Positions 34,058 to 41,912 of a DNA stretch of 51,045 bases are shown here, one piece after another (the stretch's first letter is position 1; every line of letters starts with the position of its first letter). Under the pieces are notes generated by a model. It was not told where the DNA came from. It saw nothing but the letters and a program-made list of their open reading frames with translations, and ran no database searches. The stretch covers positions 1-51,045 of the forward strand of contig JBBCJM010000060.1 in assembly GCA_037190175.1 (NCBI GenBank), given 5' to 3'. The position numbers and the translations under genes were made by a program. The stretch is from JBBCJM01 sp037190175. Lineage in GTDB: Bacteria; Pseudomonadota; Alphaproteobacteria; Rhodobacterales; Rhodobacteraceae.

Positions 34058-35069
34058 TCCCGGGCTGGACCTGGCGGCGCTGGGGCGGTTCCTGGACGAC
34101 CGCTTCGGCCCGGCCGGCCCGCCGGTGGTGGAGCGGATCGGCGGCGGGCAGTCCAACCCCACCTTCCGCCTGCGCCACGGCGGCCGCCGCATGGTGCTGC
34201 GCAAGCAGCCGCCGGGCCCGCTGCTGGGCGGCGCCCATGCGGTGGACCGCGAATACCGGGTGATGGCGGCGCTCGCGGGCAGCGCGGTTCCCGTGCCGCG
34301 GGTGGTGCTGTTCCACGCCGACCCCGCCCTGCTGGGCACGCCCTTCTACCTGATGGAGGAGGTTCGGGGCCGGGTCTTCGGCGATGCGCGGATCCCCGGG
34401 GTCTCGCCCGCCGAGCGCCGCGCGATGTACCTGTCGATGGCCGAGACGCTGGCCCGGCTGCACGCGGTCGATCATGCCGCCTGCGGGCTGGCGGATTTCG
34501 GCCGGCCCGGCGACTACTTCGCCCGCCAGATCAGCCGCTGGACCCGGGCGCTGGACGCCTCGACCGGCGCGCCGATCCCCGAGCTGCGGCGGCTGGCGGA
34601 GTGGCTGGCGGCGCACCAGCCGCCGCCGGACGGCCTGACCGCCATCGCGCATGGCGACTTCCGCGTCGGCAACATGATGTTCCACCCGACCCGGCCCGAG
34701 GTGGTGGCCGTGCTCGACAGGGAGCTGTCGACCATCGGCCATCCGCTGGCCGACCTGTCGTTCTGCTGCATGCCCTGGCATTCGGCGCCCGAGGAATACG
34801 GCGGCGTGCTGGGGCTGGACCATGCCGCGCTGGGCATCCCCTCCGAGGCCGAGTTCGTCGCCCGCTACCGCGGGATCCTGCCCGGGGTGCCGCCGCCCGC
34901 GCCGTTCCACCACGCTTTCTCGCTGTTCCGTTTCGCGGTGATCTTCGTCGGGATCGCCGACCGCAGCCGGGCCGGCAACGCCGCCGACCCCGAGGCGGCG
35001 CGGTACGAGCCGCTGGCCCGTCGCTTTGCCCTGCGCGGGCTGGAGGTGATCGGCCCGGGCCATGGCTGA
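34047..35069 (+). CDS. APH-family kinase, ACAD10/11- or LvaA-like
   Basis: A 340-residue protein with the aminoglycoside-phosphotransferase fold. It carries IGGGQSNPTFRL (nucleotide loop), the RMVLRKQPPG lysine strand, the Brenner motif IAHGDFRVGNMMFHP with catalytic Asp, and the metal-binding VLDRELSTIGHPLADLSF. Most relatives read DWELSTIGHP, so the W-to-R change is notable. GGAGGG lies before the ATG, which overlaps the dehydrogenase gene by 11 bases. In the LvaA and ACAD11 systems this kinase phosphorylates the 4-hydroxyl of an acyl-CoA, a role that suits lactone-derived hydroxy acids here. Confidence 0.88.
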   Translation: MPADPGLDLAALGRFLDDRFGPAGPPVVERIGGGQSNPTFRLRHGGRRMVLRKQPPGPLLGGAHAVDREYRVMAALAGSAVPVPRVVLFHADPALLGTPFYLMEEVRGRVFGDARIPGVSPAERRAMYLSMAETLARLHAVDHAACGLADFGRPGDYFARQISRWTRALDASTGAPIPELRRLAEWLAAHQPPPDGLTAIAHGDFRVGNMMFHPTRPEVVAVLDRELSTIGHPLADLSFCCMPWHSAPEEYGGVLGLDHAALGIPSEAEFVARYRGILPGVPPPAPFHHAFSLFRFAVIFVGIADRSRAGNAADPEAARYEPLARRFALRGLEVIGPGHG

Positions 35070-35071
35070 GG

Positions 35072-35096
35072 CCCCTGCGGGCTTCTGCCGCAGGGG
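35072..35096 (+). terminator. GC hairpin after the kinase gene
   Basis: Nine-bp arms CCCCTGCGG and CCGCAGGGG with a 7-base loop begin 3 bases after the kinase stop. No T-run follows, so it may need Rho or act as a 3' stabiliser. It separates the SDR-dehydrogenase-kinase operon from the next promoter. Confidence 0.6.
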
Positions 35097-35135
35097 TGGG
35101 GGCGGAAGGTCGGCCGATTTGGCGGCCCGGTCGGG

Positions 35136-35175
35136 TTGACAGCGCGATTATTCTGTATAGAGATTATTTAATCGC
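35136..35175 (+). promoter_or_regulatory. promoter/operator region of the flavoprotein-BVMO genes
   Basis: TTGACA (35136-35141) is followed by an AT-rich patch with TATAGA (14-base spacer) and GATTAT (20-base spacer), neither of ideal spacing. An inverted repeat, GCGATTA (35144-35150) and TAATCGC (35169-35175), brackets the patch and could be an operator. The gene start is at 35237. Confidence 0.45.
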
Positions 35176-35236
35176 TGTAAAGAATATCATCTCGTCAGGA
35201 TTGGCCCGCGCACCGAGAGGAGGCGAGGGAACCGGG

Positions 35237-36508
35237 ATGGCGAGGGGGGAGTCCGTGACCGTATCGGGTGGCAATCTGAACGAGGGCAGCCGCGTCGTCG
35301 TGGTCGGCGCCGGCCATGCCGGGGTCGAACTGGCCGCCGCCCTGCGCCAGCGCGGTTTCGCCGGGGCCGTCACGCTCATCGGCGACGACCCGGCCCTGCC
35401 CTACCAGCGCCCGCCGCTGTCCAAGGACTACCTCAAGCATCCCGGGGCGCCGGCGCCAGTGCTGCGGGCCGAAGCCTTCTACCGCGACCAGCGCCTGGAC
35501 CTGCGGACCGGCGCCCGGGTCGCCGGCATCGACCGGGCGGCGCGGCGGGTGACGCTGCGGGATGGCGGGCAGCTGGACTACGACCACCTGGTGCTGGCGA
35601 CCGGCGCGCGCAACCTGCGCCCGCCGGTGCCGGGGCTGGACACGCCGCATCTGCTGGAACTGCGCACCCTGGCCGATGCCGGGCGGATGGCGGCGCTGCT
35701 GCCCCGGCTGGACCGGCTGGCGGTGATCGGCGCCGGCTTCGTCGGGCTGGAGGCGGCGGCGCTTTTCGCCGACCTGGGCCGGCAGGTCGATGTGGTGGAC
35801 CTCGCCCCCCGGGTGATGAGCCGCGCGGTCTCGCCCGAGGTCTCGGCCTGGTTCCAGGGCTTCCACGCCGGAAGGGGCGTCCGGCTGCACCTGTCCGACC
35901 GCGTGGCGGGGATCGAGACCGCCGGCTCCGGCGTCCGTCTGGCCCTCGGCTCCGGCGCCCGGATCGAGGCCGACGCCGTGCTGCTGGCTGCCGGGGTGAC
36001 CGCGAACGAAGACCTGGCCCGAGCGGCGGGGCTGGCGGTGGCCGACGGGGTGCTGGTCGATGCGCTGCTGCGCACATCCGACCCGGCCATCTCGGCCATC
36101 GGCGACTGCGCCCGGTTTCCGCATCCCGCGGGCGGCGGCACGCTGCGGCTGGAATCGGTGCAGAACGCGGTCGACCAGGCGCGCGCGCTGGCGTCGCGGC
36201 TGACCGGCGCACCCGCGCCCTATGCCGCGCTGCCGTGGTTCTGGTCGACCCAGGGCGAGGCGCGGCTGCAGATCGCCGGCCTTGCGCCGCCGCCCGGGCC
36301 CGGCCAGCTGAGCGTGCTGCGCGGCGGGCAGGGCGACGGCAGGCTTTCGGTCTTCGTCTACGAGGGGGACCGGCTGCGCGCGGTCGAAACCGTCAACCGC
36401 CCCGCCGACCACATGCTGGCGCGCAAGCTGCTGGGCCTCGGCTGCCCGGTGACGCCGGCGCAGGCCGGCGACGACACCTTCGACCTCAAGGCACTGGCAA
36501 TGACCTGA
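35237..36508 (+). CDS. putidaredoxin-reductase-like FAD/NAD(P)H ferredoxin reductase
   Basis: A 423-residue two-dinucleotide-domain flavoprotein. FAD binds at VVVGAGHAGVELAAALR near residue 21, with the ALPYQRPPLSKDYL segment specific to oxygenase-coupled reductases. NAD(P)H binds at LAVIGAGFVGLEAAALF near 158, FAD again at TSDPAISAIGDCARFPH near 280, and the C-terminal interface domain begins LPWFWSTQGEARLQI. These enzymes pass electrons to a [2Fe-2S] ferredoxin and then a P450 or dioxygenase. No such partner is in the window. GAGGAGG-like sequence precedes the ATG. The BVMO gene follows after 56 bases, probably in one transcript. Confidence 0.92.
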   Translation: MARGESVTVSGGNLNEGSRVVVVGAGHAGVELAAALRQRGFAGAVTLIGDDPALPYQRPPLSKDYLKHPGAPAPVLRAEAFYRDQRLDLRTGARVAGIDRAARRVTLRDGGQLDYDHLVLATGARNLRPPVPGLDTPHLLELRTLADAGRMAALLPRLDRLAVIGAGFVGLEAAALFADLGRQVDVVDLAPRVMSRAVSPEVSAWFQGFHAGRGVRLHLSDRVAGIETAGSGVRLALGSGARIEADAVLLAAGVTANEDLARAAGLAVADGVLVDALLRTSDPAISAIGDCARFPHPAGGGTLRLESVQNAVDQARALASRLTGAPAPYAALPWFWSTQGEARLQIAGLAPPPGPGQLSVLRGGQGDGRLSVFVYEGDRLRAVETVNRPADHMLARKLLGLGCPVTPAQAGDDTFDLKALAMT

Positions 36509-36564
36509 CCCGGCGCGGCCCCTGCGGCCCGCGTCCCACGAAGCACCCACCGGAGCGACACGGC

Positions 36565-38403
36565 ATGACCCGAGACAGCAATGAGCAGAGCGCGATCGCG
36601 CAGATGCAGGAACGCTATCGCCAGGAACGCGACCGCCGGCAGGTCTTCACCGGCCGCGGAGCGTTGGATCTGACGGGCGAGCTGGCGGGCTATCTGGAGG
36701 ATCACTTCACCCCCGCCGCCCCGCGCGAGCCGCTGTTCGACGAGGTGGACGCGCTGTGCATCGGCGCCGGTTTCGCGGGGCTGCTGGCGGGCGCGCGGCT
36801 GCGCGAGGCGGGGCTGGGGCGCGTGCGTCTGGTGGACAGCGCGGGCGACGTGGGCGGGGTCTGGTACTGGAACCGCTATCCGGAAGCGAAATGCGACATC
36901 GAATCGCTGATCTACATGCCGCTGCTGGAGGAGCTGGACTACGTTCCGACCGAACGCTACGCCACCGCGCCCGAGATCTTCGCCCATGCGAAGCGCATCG
37001 CCGAACACTACCGCCTCTATGACGACGCCGTGTTCCACACCACGGTGACGGAGATCAGGTGGGACGACGCGGCGGAACGCTGGCAGGTGCTGACCGACCG
37101 CGGCGACGCGATGGTCACGAAATACCTGCTGATCTGCAACGGGCCGCTCAGCAAGGTGCGGCTGCCCGACATCCCCGGCATCGAGGATTTCAAGGGCAAG
37201 GCGTTCCACACCAGCCGCTGGGACTACGACTATACCGGCGGCGGCCCGGGCGATCCGCGGATGCCGAAGCTGGCCGACAAGCGGGTGGGCTTCATCGGCA
37301 CCGGCTCCACCGGGCTGCAATGCGTGGCGCCGCTGGCAGAGGCGGCGCGCGAGCTCTTCGTGTTCCAGCGCACGCCCTCGACCGTGGCGGTGCGCGACAA
37401 CCGCCCCATCGACGCCGCGGTGGTGCGCGGCTGGCCGAAGGGCTGGCAGAAGCGCCGGCAGGAGAACTTCACCCGCATCAACTTCGGCGCGCCGGTCGAG
37501 GAGGATCTGGTCAAGGACGGCTGGACCGAGCTTTACGGCACCATGCTGGCCAGCCCGACCTATCGGGGCCTGACCGGCGAGGCGCTGGCGGCCGAGAAGG
37601 ACCGCATCGACTTCATGATGATGGAGCGGATCCGCGCCCGCATCGACGGGATCGTCAACGACCCCGAGACCGCCGAGCGGCTGAAGCCCTATTACGCCTA
37701 TTTCTGCAAGCGCCCGGGCTTTCACGACGAATACCTGGCGGCCTTCAACCGGCCCAACGTCACGCTGGTCGATACCGGCGGCGGCGGGGTCGAGCGGATG
37801 ACCGAGACCGGCGTGGTCGTCGCGGGCCGGCAGTATGACCTGGACCTGGTGGTGTTCGGCACCGGGTTCGAAACCGAGACCGCCGGCCGGCTGCGCCTGG
37901 GCTTCGAGGTCAGCGGCCGCGACGGGCTGGACCTGCGCGAGAAGTGGCGCAAGGGGCTGACCACGCAGTTCGGCATGATGATCGCGCGCTTCCCCAACCT
38001 GTTCATGATCCCCGGGGTGAACGGGCAGGCGGTGGTGACGGCCAACGTGGTGCACATGACGCAGGAATATGTGGCCCATATCGCCCATGTCATCGCCGCG
38101 GCCGAGGCAAGGGGAGCCGCCACCGTCGAGGTGACCGACGCGGCCGAGAAGGCCTGGGTCGACACCATCCTGGACCGCCGGATCGACCGCACCGCCTATC
38201 TCGAGGCCTGCACCCCGGGGCGCAACAACTACGAGGGCAACGTGGCGGCGCGGCCGTTGCAGAACGTCACCTTCGGGGGCGGGCCGGTCGAGTTCTTCGA
38301 GATCCTGCGCCGCTGGCGCGAGGCCGGCGATTTCCAGGGCCTGGCGTTCGACCTGCGCCATGCCGCGCAGCCCGCGGTGCTGGACAACCAGCCTGCCGGC
38401 TGA
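36565..38403 (+). CDS. Baeyer-Villiger monooxygenase (type I, cyclic-ketone type)
   Basis: A 612-residue flavin monooxygenase. It has the first Rossmann motif CIGAGFAGLLAG (67-72), the class signature GGVWYWNRYPEAKCD at 97-111, and the BVMO fingerprint FKGKAFHTSRWDYDY at 209-223, which fits FxGxxxHxxxW(P/D). The second Rossmann motif is GFIGTGSTGLQ (245-250). The C-terminal third has GVNGQAVVTANVVHM. Type I BVMOs use FAD and NADPH to insert oxygen next to a carbonyl, turning cyclic ketones into lactones. The N-terminal extension of about 55 residues is as in cyclopentadecanone- or steroid-type enzymes. It is a strong indicator of alicyclic ketone catabolism. Confidence 0.93.
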   Translation: MTRDSNEQSAIAQMQERYRQERDRRQVFTGRGALDLTGELAGYLEDHFTPAAPREPLFDEVDALCIGAGFAGLLAGARLREAGLGRVRLVDSAGDVGGVWYWNRYPEAKCDIESLIYMPLLEELDYVPTERYATAPEIFAHAKRIAEHYRLYDDAVFHTTVTEIRWDDAAERWQVLTDRGDAMVTKYLLICNGPLSKVRLPDIPGIEDFKGKAFHTSRWDYDYTGGGPGDPRMPKLADKRVGFIGTGSTGLQCVAPLAEAARELFVFQRTPSTVAVRDNRPIDAAVVRGWPKGWQKRRQENFTRINFGAPVEEDLVKDGWTELYGTMLASPTYRGLTGEALAAEKDRIDFMMMERIRARIDGIVNDPETAERLKPYYAYFCKRPGFHDEYLAAFNRPNVTLVDTGGGGVERMTETGVVVAGRQYDLDLVVFGTGFETETAGRLRLGFEVSGRDGLDLREKWRKGLTTQFGMMIARFPNLFMIPGVNGQAVVTANVVHMTQEYVAHIAHVIAAAEARGAATVEVTDAAEKAWVDTILDRRIDRTAYLEACTPGRNNYEGNVAARPLQNVTFGGGPVEFFEILRRWREAGDFQGLAFDLRHAAQPAVLDNQPAG

Positions 38404-38486
38404 GCCGTGGCCGCGCGTCCGTCCCTGCGGGCGCGCGGCTGTGGCGCGTCATGCCATTTCCCATGAGGATTATCTGTTCTCGTTTG

Positions 38487-38515
38487 TTGACGGCGCCGGG
38501 CGGGATGTTTATCAA
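38487..38515 (+). promoter_or_regulatory. candidate promoter of the thiolase/DUF35/MaoC operon
   Basis: TTGACG (38487-38492) and TATCAA (38510-38515) are 17 bases apart inside an AT-rich patch, about 40 bases before the ATG at 38557. A second -10-like TATAAA starts at 38516. AAGGGAG gives the ribosome site. The 153-base gap holds nothing else recognisable. Confidence 0.45.
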
Positions 38516-38556
38516 TATAAAATGCTCATTCGTCCTGTAGAATAATAAGGGAGATC

Positions 38557-39720
38557 ATGGCGGCAAGACGATCATCCGGGGCCGGTGTGGTCATCAGCGG
38601 GATCGGGCAGACCCCGGTCGGCCGGCTCGAGGGCGCGAGCTCCATGGGCCTGCAGGCCGAGGCCGTCCGGCTGGCGCTGGACGACGCCGGCCTGCGCCCC
38701 GGCGAGATCGACGCGGTGCTCTGCGCCTATTCCATCGTCGAGCCGCATATCATGCTGTCCTCGGCGTTCTGCGAGTTCATCGGCCATCAGCCCGGCTATA
38801 CCACGGCGATGCAGTCGGGCGGGGCCACCGCCTGCGCCATGGTGCTGCACGCCGCAGCGCTGGTGCGGGCCGGGGTGGCGCGCCACGTGCTGCTGGTCAC
38901 CGGCGACAACCGGCTGACCGGCATGACGCGCGACGCCGCGGTGTCCAAGCTGGCCGAGGTCGGCCATCCGCAGTTCGAGCAGCCCTACGGCATCAGCATC
39001 CCGGCGGCCTATGCGCTGGTGGCGCGCGCCTACATGCACGAATACGGCGTGCGCGAGGAGGACATGGCCGCCATCGCCGTGGCGATGCGCACCAACGCCC
39101 TGCTGCATCCCGACGCGCAGATGCGCGACCCGATCACGGTCGACGACGTGATGGCCTCCAGGCCGGTCGCCACGCCGCTGAAACTGCTGGACTGCTGCCT
39201 GATCTCGGACGGCGGCGCCGCGCTGGTGGTCAGCGCCGCCGATGCGGTCTCCGGCCGGGCGGTCGAGGTGCTGGGCCACGGGATGCGCGGGACGCACGAG
39301 CACATCGTGGCCGCGCCCTCGCTGACCGGGTTCGGCTGCACCGACGCGGCGCGGCAGGCGTTCGAGATGGCGGGCGTCGCCCCCGCCGACATCGACGTGG
39401 CCGAGATCTATGATTCCTTCACCATCACCCTGCTGGCCGAGCTGGAATCCATCGGCTTCTTCGGGAAGGGCGAGGCCGGGCCGGCGGCGGCCGCGGGGGC
39501 GCTGGGGGCCGGCGGGCGGCTGCCGTGCAATACCCACGGCGGGCTGATGTCCTTCGCGCATTCCGGGGCGGCCGGCGGCATGTTCCACGTGGTCGAGGCG
39601 GTGCGCCAGCTGCGCGGCACCGCCGGGGCCCGGCAGGTCGCCGGGGCCGAGCTGGCCTATGTCCACGGCGACGGCGGCATCCTGTCGCTGCACGCCGCGC
39701 TGGTCCTGGGCAGGAGATAG
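38557..39720 (+). CDS. thiolase-superfamily protein, SCPx/Ltp2-like, without nucleophilic Cys
   Basis: A 387-residue thiolase-like protein of the lipid-transfer group. Where thiolases carry the active-site cysteine it reads AMQSGGATACAM, with S87 in that region. The conserved C-terminal loop THGGLMSFAHSGAAGG and AYVHGDGGILS are present, as is AEIYDSFTITLL, which contains Y285. In steroid side-chain catabolism Ltp2-type proteins of this build are retro-aldolases and need a DUF35 partner, which is encoded 4 bases downstream. I therefore favour an aldolase or acyl-transfer role over classical thiolysis (inference). Confidence 0.85.
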   Translation: MAARRSSGAGVVISGIGQTPVGRLEGASSMGLQAEAVRLALDDAGLRPGEIDAVLCAYSIVEPHIMLSSAFCEFIGHQPGYTTAMQSGGATACAMVLHAAALVRAGVARHVLLVTGDNRLTGMTRDAAVSKLAEVGHPQFEQPYGISIPAAYALVARAYMHEYGVREEDMAAIAVAMRTNALLHPDAQMRDPITVDDVMASRPVATPLKLLDCCLISDGGAALVVSAADAVSGRAVEVLGHGMRGTHEHIVAAPSLTGFGCTDAARQAFEMAGVAPADIDVAEIYDSFTITLLAELESIGFFGKGEAGPAAAAGALGAGGRLPCNTHGGLMSFAHSGAAGGMFHVVEAVRQLRGTAGARQVAGAELAYVHGDGGILSLHAALVLGRR

Positions 39721-39724
39721 CGCC

Positions 39725-40126
39725 ATGTCCGCCGAACACCCGCTGGCCACCGCCGAGACGGAACCCTACTGGCGCGCCGCGCGCGAGGGCCGGCTGGCCT
39801 ATCAGTACTGCCCCGCCTGCGCGGCGGCGCAATTCCCGCCGCGCAGCCATTGCGCCGGCTGCGGCGCGCCGGGGCTGGAATGGCGCGACTCGTCGCGGCG
39901 CGGCACGGTCGAGAGCTTCACGCTCGTGCACCGGGCGCCCAACCCGGAGTTCCGCGCCCGTGCACCCTATGTGATCGCCCTTGTCCGGCTGGAGGAGGAT
40001 TTCCGCATCATGGTCAACATCCTGGGCAAAACGGCCGCCTCGGCCCGGATCGGCGCGCCGGTCACCGTCGTCTTCGCGGCGCGGGCCGACGGCACGGTCC
40101 TGCCGCAGGCGGAGCTGTCGTCATGA
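39725..40126 (+). CDS. DUF35 OB-fold/zinc-ribbon protein (partner of the thiolase-like enzyme)
   Basis: A 133-residue protein. An N-terminal helix precedes a rubredoxin-like zinc ribbon with two CxxC pairs (YCPACAAAQF and HCAGCGAPG), then an OB fold (GTVESFTLVHRAPNPEF, YVIALVRLEEDFRIMVNI). In Ltp2-type aldolases the DUF35 protein holds the acyl-CoA and completes the active site. AGGAGA lies upstream. Its stop overlaps the next start as ATGA. Confidence 0.9.
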   Translation: MSAEHPLATAETEPYWRAAREGRLAYQYCPACAAAQFPPRSHCAGCGAPGLEWRDSSRRGTVESFTLVHRAPNPEFRARAPYVIALVRLEEDFRIMVNILGKTAASARIGAPVTVVFAARADGTVLPQAELSS

Positions 40127-40512
40127 CCGCCATGGTGTTCGACTGGTTCGAGGAGGGCGCGGTGCTGGGCCGCCACCGCATCCGGCTGGATGACGAGATG
40201 TTCGGCCGCTGGGACGCGATCTTTCCGCAGGACAGCGGCGGGGCGGTGATGCCGCCGGGCATGGCCGCGCCGGTGATGATGCAGGCCTATGCCGCCGTGC
40301 TGAACCGCAAGCCGCCGGGCAATATCCACGGCGGGCAGATCTTCAGCTTCCGGGGCTTTCCGGCGCGCGGCGAGCATGTCACCACCGAGTTCCGCTGCCT
40401 GTCCAAGCGCCGCAAGGGCGATCGGAAGTGGCTGGAGCTGGGCCTGACCTCGACCTCGGACACGGGCGAGATCTACTGGACCGGCAAGATGACGGTTCTC
40501 TGGGCGCAATGA
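40123..40512 (+). CDS. MaoC-like single-hotdog protein lacking the catalytic motif
   Basis: A 129-residue protein that begins FDWFEEGAVLGRHRIRL, like MaoC-type hotdogs, and continues with IFPQDSGGAVMPPGMAAPVMMQ and a beta-rich second half (GQIFSFRGFPARGEHV, YWTGKMTVLW). It has no D-x4-H hydratase-2 motif. It may be the non-catalytic half of a heteromeric hydratase together with the next gene, as in ChsH1/ChsH2 of steroid degradation (inference). It is coupled to the DUF35 gene by a four-base overlap. Confidence 0.72.
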   Translation: MTAMVFDWFEEGAVLGRHRIRLDDEMFGRWDAIFPQDSGGAVMPPGMAAPVMMQAYAAVLNRKPPGNIHGGQIFSFRGFPARGEHVTTEFRCLSKRRKGDRKWLELGLTSTSDTGEIYWTGKMTVLWAQ

Positions 40513-40521
40513 GGGGGCGGA

Positions 40522-40944
40522 ATGGAGTTCGACAACATCACCCGGCACATCGACGCCCGCACCGTCTGGGCCTATGCCGAGTTGACCGACGATTTCAATC
40601 CCATCCATATCGACGCGGAGTTCGCCGCCCGCACGCCGATGGGCCGCTGCATCGCGCACGGGATGCTGTCGCTGAACCTGATCTGGCAGGCGGCCTGGCC
40701 GGCGCTGAACGATGCCGGGCGGCGGGCGACCGAACTTGAGGTGCGCTTCATCCGTCCGGTTTTCGTCGGCGACACCATCACGGCCAGCGGGATGCTGGAC
40801 CCCGAGGCGTCGGACGAGCAGACCAGCGTCTTCGCCGTCTCGGTGGTGAACCAGAGCGGCGAGACCGCCATCCGGGGCCAGCTTCGCGCCCCCGCGCATG
40901 GGGTCGCGGGGCTCGAGCCGGTGCAGAGGGCGGCGGCGGGGTGA
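40522..40944 (+). CDS. MaoC-family dehydratase (catalytic hotdog)
   Basis: A 140-residue hotdog hydratase. The catalytic segment AELTDDFNPIHIDAEFAA, followed by RCIAHGMLSLNLIW, has the Asp-Asn-His geometry of MaoC hydratases. The second half (VRFIRPVFVGDTITASG) is the usual beta-sheet. The gene starts 9 bases after the non-catalytic hotdog gene. The pair plus the DUF35 and thiolase-like proteins make a complete hydrate-and-cleave set. Confidence 0.9.
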   Translation: MEFDNITRHIDARTVWAYAELTDDFNPIHIDAEFAARTPMGRCIAHGMLSLNLIWQAAWPALNDAGRRATELEVRFIRPVFVGDTITASGMLDPEASDEQTSVFAVSVVNQSGETAIRGQLRAPAHGVAGLEPVQRAAAG

Positions 40945-40969
40945 CCGGCGCCGGCAGGGGGAGGCAGCG

Positions 40970-41890
40970 ATGACCGAAGACGACGTGCGCGCGATCTTTC
41001 AGCGGATCAGCAACTGGGGCCGCTGGGGCCAGGACGACAGCCTGGGCACCCTGAACCACATCACCCCCGACCTGCGCCGCGCCGCCGCCGGACTGGTGCG
41101 CGAGGGCGTCTCGGTCAGCTGCGCGCAGGAGCTGAACACCAAATTCTCGATCCTGAACCCCTGCCCGGTGCAGCACCACATGGTCAAGGCCGGGGACGTG
41201 GCGCCGGCGCGCGGCTATTCCGCCGTGACCGATTTCGTCGGCATCGCCCCGCACGGGCCGGGCCATACCCATATCGACGCGCTGTGCCATGTGGTCTTCG
41301 ACGGGATGTCCTACAACGGCGTCCCGGCCTCCCGGATGCGCTCGACCGGCTGCGAGGCCAACGACCTGACCGCCGCCGAACACGGCGTGGTGGCGCGCGG
41401 GGTGCTGCTGGACATTCCGGCGCTGCGCGGCGTGCCGTGGCTGGACCCCGACCAGCCCATCCTGACCGAAGACCTGCTGCGCGCCGAGGAGCGCGTGGGG
41501 CTGCGGGTGGGTACCGGCGACGTGCTCTTGTTGCGCACCGGGCGGCACGACCGGGTGCGGGGCCTGGGCGAGACCGCCGAGCGGCAGGGCGGCAAGCTGC
41601 ACCTGGCCGGGATGCACCCCGAAACCCTGCTGTGGCTGCACGAGCGCGAGGTGGCCTTCCTGGTCTCGGACGCCGGCCACGACGTGCTGCCCTGCCCCTA
41701 TCCGACCGGGCTGCCGATCCATATCGGCACGCTGGTGTTCCTGGGGATGCACCTGATCGACAATGCCCAGCTGGACGACCTGGCGCAGGCCTGCGCCGGC
41801 CGGGGCCGCTGGGAGTTCCTGTTCACCCTGGCGCCGCTGCGGCTGCGGGGCGGCACCGGGTGCGCGGTCAATCCGCTGGCCACATTCTGA
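40970..41890 (+). CDS. cyclase-family metal-dependent hydrolase
   Basis: A 306-residue member of the cyclase superfamily, which includes kynurenine formamidase and isatin hydrolase (Zn or Mn enzymes). The metal motif reads APHGPGHTHIDALCHVVFDG, with H101, D103 and H107 as the expected ligands. GVLLDIPALRGV, VLLLRTGRHDR and the C-terminal FTLAPLRLRGGTGCAVNPLA are family features. It opens cyclic amides, esters or activated carbonyls. Next to a BVMO and a ring-opening crotonase it is a candidate lactone or cyclic-diketone hydrolase (inference). GGGGGAGG precedes the ATG. Confidence 0.88.
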   Translation: MTEDDVRAIFQRISNWGRWGQDDSLGTLNHITPDLRRAAAGLVREGVSVSCAQELNTKFSILNPCPVQHHMVKAGDVAPARGYSAVTDFVGIAPHGPGHTHIDALCHVVFDGMSYNGVPASRMRSTGCEANDLTAAEHGVVARGVLLDIPALRGVPWLDPDQPILTEDLLRAEERVGLRVGTGDVLLLRTGRHDRVRGLGETAERQGGKLHLAGMHPETLLWLHEREVAFLVSDAGHDVLPCPYPTGLPIHIGTLVFLGMHLIDNAQLDDLAQACAGRGRWEFLFTLAPLRLRGGTGCAVNPLATF

Positions 41891-41912
41891 AATCACCCTT
41901 GGGGAGGAAGAG

